Assembly (NCBI GenBank): GCA_032622095.1
Contig: CP136068.1
Span: 148,379,365-148,443,364, forward strand
Source: Siphonodentalium dalli
Taxonomy: Eukaryota > Mollusca > Scaphopoda > Gadilida > Siphonodentaliidae
Direction of reading: 5' to 3'
Length of the DNA: 64,000 nucleotides
How positions within the stretch are numbered: the stretch's first letter is position 1; every line of letters begins with the position of its first letter. A program made the translations under genes and the position numbers. Below, one piece after another: positions 24,901-33,900 of this stretch. The notes under the pieces are model-generated. The model ran no database searches and was not told the DNA's origin. It was given only the letters and a program-made list of their open reading frames with translations.

Positions 24901-27900
24901 GCTATGGGAGACATAGACTCAGGCTTGTATAATTAGACCATTTACTGGACTGGGATAATTCCCCATATAATTAGTTATAGAAATTACCAAGGAATAAATC
25001 TCCCTTCTAACTGGACATCATTTCCTATCTCACTATTAGAGCGTAGGTCGAGTAAATTATGAGTTACATGTATCTCAATTAGGTCAAATGTCATGAGAAC
25101 CCAGTTGTATGTCAGAGGTACATGACACTTGTCAACTTCACATGCAGTCATTATTGCAAGGGATCTCATACTGACTACTCTGTTACACAAGTAATATTTA
25201 GGATCAAGACTTTTATTGTTTAGAAAAGTTAAGGTATGTACAGTAATAGCAATTTATATCACTTTGATATATAGATTTCAAACAGGCACTTAATTGCTTA
25301 AAAAAAGTAATAAAAAAAAATAAAAAAATATATATATATCAAGTAATATTCATGGGAAATTTCATGTAATCTATAAATGATTTAACATGTAGTTCTACAT
25401 GTTAAATCGTTTATAGATTACATGAAATTTCATATGAATATTACTTGATATAATTTTTTATATCTATCATCCATGTAATTACCAGAATAGAAAGGTCAGA
25501 TGAAACAAAAGATTTTTTTTTTTAAGAATATGGACTATGAGAAGTTATAGTTTCAGTTCATATATACAGCATATCCCAATACGTGGCTGATAATCATTCG
25601 AGTTTGGTAAGTTCTGATTTCCTTAGGCTTTTGTCTGCATACATACAGTCTAGGAAAAATCATGCATGTATAAATGTGTACTTAATATAGCAGGTACTTG
25701 TACATACAATGTAGTTGTATCTGGTTATTCCCTTTATTATTTCATGTAATCTATAAATGATTTAACATGTAGATCATCACTGTAATTACCAGAATAGAAA
25801 GGTCAGATGAAACAAAAGATTTTTTTTTTTGAATGACTATGAACTATGAGAAGTTATAGTTTCAGTTCATATACCGGTATACAGCACTAAAATAGCAGGT
25901 ACTTGTACATATAGTTGTATCTGGTTATTCCCCTAATCATCAGGTTTTACTTTACATTCATATGCTTGTAAAACTTACAACCAAAAAAATTATGTTACAG
26001 AAAGGCTAATTCTTAGGTCTTCTAATTGTGGACAAATTGTACAAACTATTTGAACATTCTGAATAAATCTTCAAATGAACAATGTTTATAAGGCCCCCTT
26101 ATATACATGTAGGTGATGAGATATCACAGTATTTTTATTTCTTTGACCAGAAGATATTTTAAAGAATTTTTCAAGAGCTCAAATGTTAATTTTCCATTTA
26201 TCAATTTTAGAAATTTAGAGAGGCCTATGTTCAAGATATACTGGGTAAGGCCCGGCAAAGTCAAATTTAGAGAGCCCTATGTTCAAGATATAATGGGTAA
26301 GGCCAGGCAAAGTCAAAATTTAGAGAGGTCTATGTTCAAGATATACTGGGTAAGGCCAGGCAAAGTCAAATTTACATTTCTTAAAAAATTTCTAAAAAGC
26401 ATGCATGCGCACATATTTATAATTTATTATTTATTCTAGAACACATGCCAACAAAGCATTCAACCTCCCCATCTGCTAGCTCCCGGTCTAAAATCAAGTA
26501 GGACTGATGCATTTTTTACTGAGATTGCAATCCTTGGATTACGTGCTGAACAAATGTGACCCGCCATATCAAATCCAGTCGTAAGTCGGGATTTTTTTAC
26601 CCTGTGCCAATGCATTCTTCTATATATGCGAGTTGACCATAGGTCGCTTCCAATATATAAGAGAATGCATTGGCCTAACAATTTTTTATCATTTGTTTTA
26701 AATAAATGTTTCGGACAATTTTTAGGACATAAAATAAAAAACATCCATTACCCTGCAGGGAGCCCCACACATATATAGAAGCATATAGAAGAGTGTCGTC
26801 TGCTCATGTTTGTGGCTCTGTATGGGTGAAATTATAAAATTGCTAAAGAATACAAGAAAAAATTATTAAAATTGTAAAAAATTGTTAGGCCAATGCATTC
26901 TCTTATATATGCGAGGCAACCTATGGTCGACTCGCATATATAAGAGAATGCATTGGCACAGGGTAAAAAAATCCCGACTTATGACTGGATTTGATATGGC
27001 GGGTCACAAATGTCTGCATGATCATAGTTGAACTTACAGCAATGAATCAGATTATTTAATCTCAATTCCACACGTGTTTGTATGAAAATGTACTGCAATT
27101 ATTTTGTACTGTTTCAAACTTTCCATGACTGATCGAATGTGAATAAAATATTTGCATGCGCGGGCCTGAGAAATGACATATTAACTTTACCGGATATTTG
27201 CAGAATTTACTTTCTGGGGACATCATTTTGCTTTGGCTTCATCTTCTCCAAAAATTATCTTTCTTATCCAATTAACAAGTGTTTTAGATTCTTTACAAAA
27301 TTTCATTTTCTTTTTTAGTTTAATATCTCTATATCCCAAAGTGGCAGATGACACAATGCTTAATCAAGGTGCTCAATGGGTGCACATAACCATCTTCATT
27401 ATCTGGGAACTTAATTCAGAGTCTCCCATGATGAGGCCATGGTAAATGAGGTTCACAGAAGAGGAATTTGGTGATGCTAGCCTGCTGTGCAGAGTAATGT
27501 CACTACCCTCTGGGGACCTCATTCTGCAAATGTCTGGCACCATAATTTACATTGCCTAAAATACACTGGATATGAGATTAATTCCATAAAATTCTTCACA
27601 CATCCAGAAATTTCTAGAATTATTAAAATTAAATTTAAAAAGCCTCCTCCATCATCAAGTTTTACATATATAGCCTGAGAAGTTGAACACATCCAGATAG
27701 GTATTTAATTAGACTAAAAGTTAGGTTCAGTATCTATGTACATGCACTTACATGGAAGTTTTTGACTCGATCTGTCTGGTAATACTGCTGGGTCTTTGCT
27801 CTGTCGATAATTTCCTTTCTCTGTGTCATCTGATATTTTGCTTCCTCGATGTCAACTAACTTCCTCTGCTCTTCTTCTTTCTCTTCTCGGAGTTTCCTTG

Positions 27901-30900
27901 CTTCCAATTTTCTCTGTCTCTGACCCTAATACAATTTAAACAAGAGCATCGCTATAGGGCGTGGCAAAATACACTCATGATAATTCCAACAAAGGGGAAT
28001 AACTCTGTGGAAATTGGTGGGCGGAACCCAAATTTGAACTTGACCGATATTTTGGGCTAGTAAACTCAGAAACCAAATTTGATTCCATTCAGTTCAGACT
28101 TACTAAAGTTATCATCCGCAAAGGAAAATTGAGTGCAAATTTCAACAAAAAGGGCAATAACTCTGGTGAAAATTTGTGGGTGGAACCCAAATCCGAACTT
28201 GACCTGTACTTTCAATTTCAACAAAAATGACAATAACTCTGGTAAAAATTGGTGGGCAGATCCCAAATCTGAACTTGGCTAGTAAAAAAACTCACATACC
28301 AAATTTCATTCCATTAACCCTTTACCCAACAGAAGGGCCCTGTGCCAATGCATTCTCTTATATATGCGAGTCGACCATAGGTCGCCTCGCATATATAAGA
28401 GAATGCATTGGCTTAACACATTAAAAATTATAAAATTGTTAAAGAATGTAAGAAAAAATGGTAAAAAGTGTTAAAAAAAGATTTTTTTTAGGCCAATGCA
28501 TTCTCTTATATATGCGAGGCGACCTATGGTCGACTCGCATATATAAGAGAATGCATTGGCACAGGGCATAACTGTAACTATCACAATGTGGTCAAGGAGC
28601 CGGTTCCAATGATATCCATATTTGTATGGTTCTATTGAGACAGACCGAAGATATTTTAGGCTGTTGAAGCTTTATTTGGCCGGTTTTGGCCGTTTTGTTG
28701 GGTAAAGGGTTAAGTTCAGGCTTACTAAGGTTAACATATGGAAACGAAAAAAAGCGAACAGTCAGACCAATAACATAATATGTCCGTTTTGTTTTTAAAA
28801 TGGGCGTATAAATATCAGGATTAAAGATAATGGTACCATTTATACATGTACATAGTTAGGGTTTTTACAAAACTCAAATTTCTTATCAGTTACCGTACAT
28901 TGTACTAGTAGTCACTGGTACAAAATGATTAAACCCTCTTTTTACTAAATACACATGAGTTGTTCTCTTAGGAACTGTTCAAATAATAACTTAAAGGGGG
29001 ATTGTGCACTAAATCCAGCCATTTATGGGGCCATCTTCTGTTATACTCAACAGAATATACATGTACATGTATGCAACAAATGAATGAATTTGAGCCAGGG
29101 ATGAGTGCAAAATACTCTCATGTACGATGTAAACAACACGGCAATTATAGTTCATTTTCATTATGATTATCAGGTTGTTATACATGGTTCTTTGTGTATG
29201 TGAGTTTATTTAAAGGTATCTTCCCAAATTATTTATATGGCCTTGTCCAAAAAAAAAAAATTCCCCGATCAACTGCGTGATATGATGTAAACCTATATAC
29301 ATGTACATTGCCAAGCCTTGAAATAGTGTGTATGTCATTTGCAGAATGAGATCCCCAGAGTGTGAATTTAGTGATGCTACCCTGCATAGCGACCTAGCAT
29401 CACCAAATTCAACCTCTGGGGACCTCATTCTACTTAGGCCTCATATTCTGGGAACTACTCTCATCAGGTGTCTAATAATAGTGTCAGCACGATTAAGGTG
29501 ATGTGAAACACTCTGATAGGGTGATCAAATAGAAATGGAGAAATATCTTGCTCAAAGTAGTTATTTTTACAAATATTATATCCAAATTGATAACAAACAC
29601 TATCATTGTTATCTGCTAATTGAATGCAGTGACTCTCGATGCTGCAATAATTTTCGTTGGTTTATCGCCGATAGTTGCGTCCCGAATCGAGAAGTAAATA
29701 TTTACAATTGAGCGTATAGTTCAGAAGATGTTTCTATGGAGTGGTACGTCAATTTGCTTGAGATTTTCGGCAATGTTAGTAGAATGCTACATTCCTCCAG
29801 TTGGCATAGCACCTGACTACTGACAAATCAGTTTCACGCACCCGAAGAAGTGCATAATATGTCGTTAATAATTTTGTAGAAAATTCTGAATGATCACTAT
29901 TATTTGGCATTGACACATAGAGCCTAAATCCCCACCCATCCAGTGATCCATCACTATTATTAGGCCCATGAGAGTATCTATAGTCTCAACATTGTTTTCG
30001 GTTACTTTTTCCCTTCTGTTCAGTTTCTATATCCCCTAATTTGCAGAAGATAAAATGAATAATCGAGGTGACTAATGGGTGAACATCACCAACTTCAACT
30101 GGGGAACTTCAATTTGATCTAAAGTCTCCCATAGCAGTTGAGGCCTAAGCAGAATGAGGTTACCAGAGGGTGAATTTAGTGATGCTAGCCCACCGTGCGG
30201 GATAGCGTCACTAAATTTACGGAACAAAATAAAAGCAAATAAAACCAGGTTAATTTCAGGCTTGAACATTTCAATGGCCTTCATGGTGGGTATTGCTGTT
30301 AAAATAACCACATCCGTTAAAACCGCCATAAACAAAAGGAATATTAAAATATCGATTACCAAATTGCCACAGTTGAGTGTTTTGATTATTGCTCACTCTC
30401 TACATGCTGTACAATGCTAGGTTCACACAAAGTGTGTTTTGTGGATAATATCGCATTCATAGTATCGTTATAATATACTAGCTGATGTGCCCGACTTCCT
30501 CTGGGCTATTTAGGGATTTCTTTGTGATCGCCTCCATCTGGGCAGAATATACAGCATCGGTCCAGAAACATGCCTATATGAGCGTATATGATCGAGGTAA
30601 AAGTCAAGGACACAGTCGCAAGTGAAATTGGATCCAACCATATTGTTCCCAGGATCAAAGTAGGCTACATACATTTACCAAATTTGAGTCGTATCGGTCG
30701 AGCAGTTTTCGAGTCTATAACATACATACAGAAGTTCCAAAAATATATAATAGACTATTAGTACCGTATATTCTTGAGGAAATTTTCATATTTTTGTAAC
30801 TGTAATTTCTAAATTATAACCTATAACAAAGGCCATCCTTGACTTTAAGAATTCTTCATGTACATATGATTAAAAACGAACCTGGATTGTGTTTCCCCAG

Positions 30901-33900
30901 TTCTTCACCATTTGCTTTGATCGGAGTTTGAGAGCTTCTCTCTCTTCTCGCTGCTGTCGGATCTGTTCCTCTTCTATTTGCTTCCTATTGAGAGTATCCT
31001 GTATCGCCTGCCAATCTGATTTGGACAGGACTGTAACCTGCCTGAGGTCTACATTATCTGGAAGAGTGCCGACCATTGGCGCATTCTTTTCCATCATGTA
31101 CTGCTGTGGGGCTGCAAATAAAATAAAAATTAAGTAATTAACTTACATGTAGTAAACAAAATAAAATGTCTGGTTGGGATTACATGTGCGAGTCAGAACA
31201 AATATAGTGTTGTATATACATTGTACATGTACATGTATGTAAGGCATTACATTTTATTTTCTAATTTATTTGTTTTATATCTATCTCTACCTGGCGCCAC
31301 TTTCTTCAACAGTTAAAGGTACTGAATCTGATGAGATGGTCCCCATATCAAGTTACAACAAAAATATTTCTTCAAAATACGCTTTAGTCAACAGAATCGA
31401 TTAATTACAACAAAATAATGCTAACCACTGTCAACTATGGTATAAAATTTCCCAAAATGTGTTATTTATCAACATGTTGTTCAACGAAATATGGCCGTAT
31501 TATCACTTGATTATCACGAAATTTGCCCGTATTAACACTTAATTTTAGAGTTATCCATCTTCATCCGCAATTTTGTCCAAAACCATTACCTTGACAAATT
31601 TTTCCAGACCACCAATAAGTACATATCTCGAGAAATAACAAATTTCAAAAATCGATATCTGATAATTCTGAGCTTTGATGGGTGGGTTCCTCGACTCGAA
31701 TCTAATATTTTTTACCCCCAAAGCCAAAGAAGTAGTAAATTGGGAGCGTTATAATTCAGATTATGTATTTTTAAAACAATGTAACACTGCGTCAGAAAAC
31801 TTTCATATATTCTACCTTCGACATAAATGAGCACTTGGCCACCCATAGATATTTTCATGTTTGATGCATGTACCGGTACATGTGTATGTTAAGTGGGAAT
31901 GAGAAGGCTTTCAATCCTTGCAATAATGTGTCTCTCATTTTTAGAATAAGGTCCCCCGGATGGTGAATTTAGTGATGCTACCAAGCACAGCATGCTAACA
32001 TCATCATATTCACCCTCTGAGCACCTCATTCTACTCAGGTCTCATCTTCTGTGAAATAACATTGTTTTTAAATACTTTTTTCAGAAAAAAAACTAAATTT
32101 CCATCCGTTTTCTAATTTTCGCACAAATGCTCTTTATTCATTCCATACCATGGTCGTATTTGAGTATAAAGAGAGTGCAAAATTAGTTACAATGTACATA
32201 ACTGATGAGTATATATTGTCCTATTTTTGTGGGAATTGCTATTTCTTTTGCTATAGCTCAAACAATCAGACTGAATCACCGGGTATCCATCTTCTCCATT
32301 TTGACAATATTACCCAATTTTACCCTACATTGGATACATGTAGATGAACTCAACTCAACTCAAATGATCTTATCATTTGAATGTTTTTGGCTGGGTGTTA
32401 CTTGGTTTTGGATATCAAATGACATTCACCCATATCATAAAGCAAAAATATCAAACTAGCTGAATCAGGCTCCCGAAACACCCGAAAGTCTTTATTTATA
32501 TTATAGCATCTACAAGTAGCTATTGTGGCCCATGTGTGTGTTTCATGCACATTTTGATCTTTTAAACATTTTTAAATTTAACAAATTAAAAAAAATATAT
32601 TTAATTTTAGAATTTTTTTCTTTAGATATAACTCCTTGCTAAATGTAATAAAAACATTTGTTTTCATTAAATTTGTTGAAATAAAGCCATAACTGGGGGT
32701 TGAAATTGGTCCAGGGGCTTGGGTGAAAAATCATGAAAAGCTGAGCTGAACAAGGCTGAGACAGACATACGTATCAAAATTGGTACCCATCGCCCTATAA
32801 TTTTTGTTATTTTGTCCACTATAGTAGTGAAATTTTGTCTGCAGGTTCGGCTGTGCATCAGTACTATAGAAATATTATTAAGACACTCCAAACACAATGA
32901 CAAATGCATCATTTTCCCTCCTATCTGAAAAATTCATTTTGTCAACCTTTAACGTGAAAGAGCCCATTAGTTGGTGGTGCGTCACCGAAATTCAGAATTT
33001 TTCGATACCAACTGCCATCATGGACGCCATCTTGGATTACAGAAAATGCTCAAAGCGGATTTTGGATATGTTATAGAGGACATATTCCTCTTCAAAATGG
33101 AATAGGAACCAACTTAGTCCAAATTTATTCTAGGTTGACCCTAAAATTTTAGTTTATCGACCAGACTATGAACACTGTTGACAAAATTTATCATGTTATG
33201 AATTTGGGATTGGATTTTCTTGGACTTTTTTTTAGCCGACTAGTAGTTTTGAAGACTAATATTTAATGGAGCCGATGGGGGCATTGTCACAAGGCTCCGG
33301 TCACATTCGTAGCCAGCTTTTTAAATGGATCACAAATGTAGCCAGCTTTTTCACAGACGATCACATTCGAAGCCAGCTTTTCTAATTCCATGCTTTATAT
33401 GGCGCGAAAAATGAAGTCATCGCGTTCGTGACTAAAATGTTGATGTCATGCTCCAAAACTGACATCGTTTATCAACTTATATTGGAATATAATTCGAGCA
33501 TTCCAATGACATTGATCGGAAACCTTGGGTTATTAGATAAATTAATATCAAAATAAAATTCAAGTTGTTGTTCATCCATCAACTCAAAACGAATAAGATT
33601 AACCTGATCGTGTTCATTGAGGCTCGCCTGAATATGAAAAGCTGGCTTACAAATGTGATCGCCATAGAGAAGCTGGCTACATTTGTAATCGAGTTAAAAA
33701 GCTGGCTACGAATGTGATCGATGCCTGGTGACAATGACCCCCATCAGCTTTAATGGAGGGATAGTGCTGTCAAGACATTTGATATATTAAAAAATAGTGT
33801 TTTTGAAGTTATTTTCGCGAAGCTTGGTGTAGGGAAGAATCCAGAGATAATTTGGGGACACCTGTTTCCAGCAGAGGATACCGGTACATACCGGTATAAC

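Noticed and set aside
26113-26439. 108-aa ORF with repeated FKIYWVRPGKVKF
   Set aside because: Produced by a three-unit 52-bp tandem repeat; the third unit has an extra base.
6619-31111. CFAP45 or CFAP53 as the identity of the coiled-coil gene
   Set aside because: The KTQQYYQTDRVK, ALLLTEVLKERE and C-terminal GPIF/GGIRPSY/RLGF blocks are specific to CFAP210 as I know these families.
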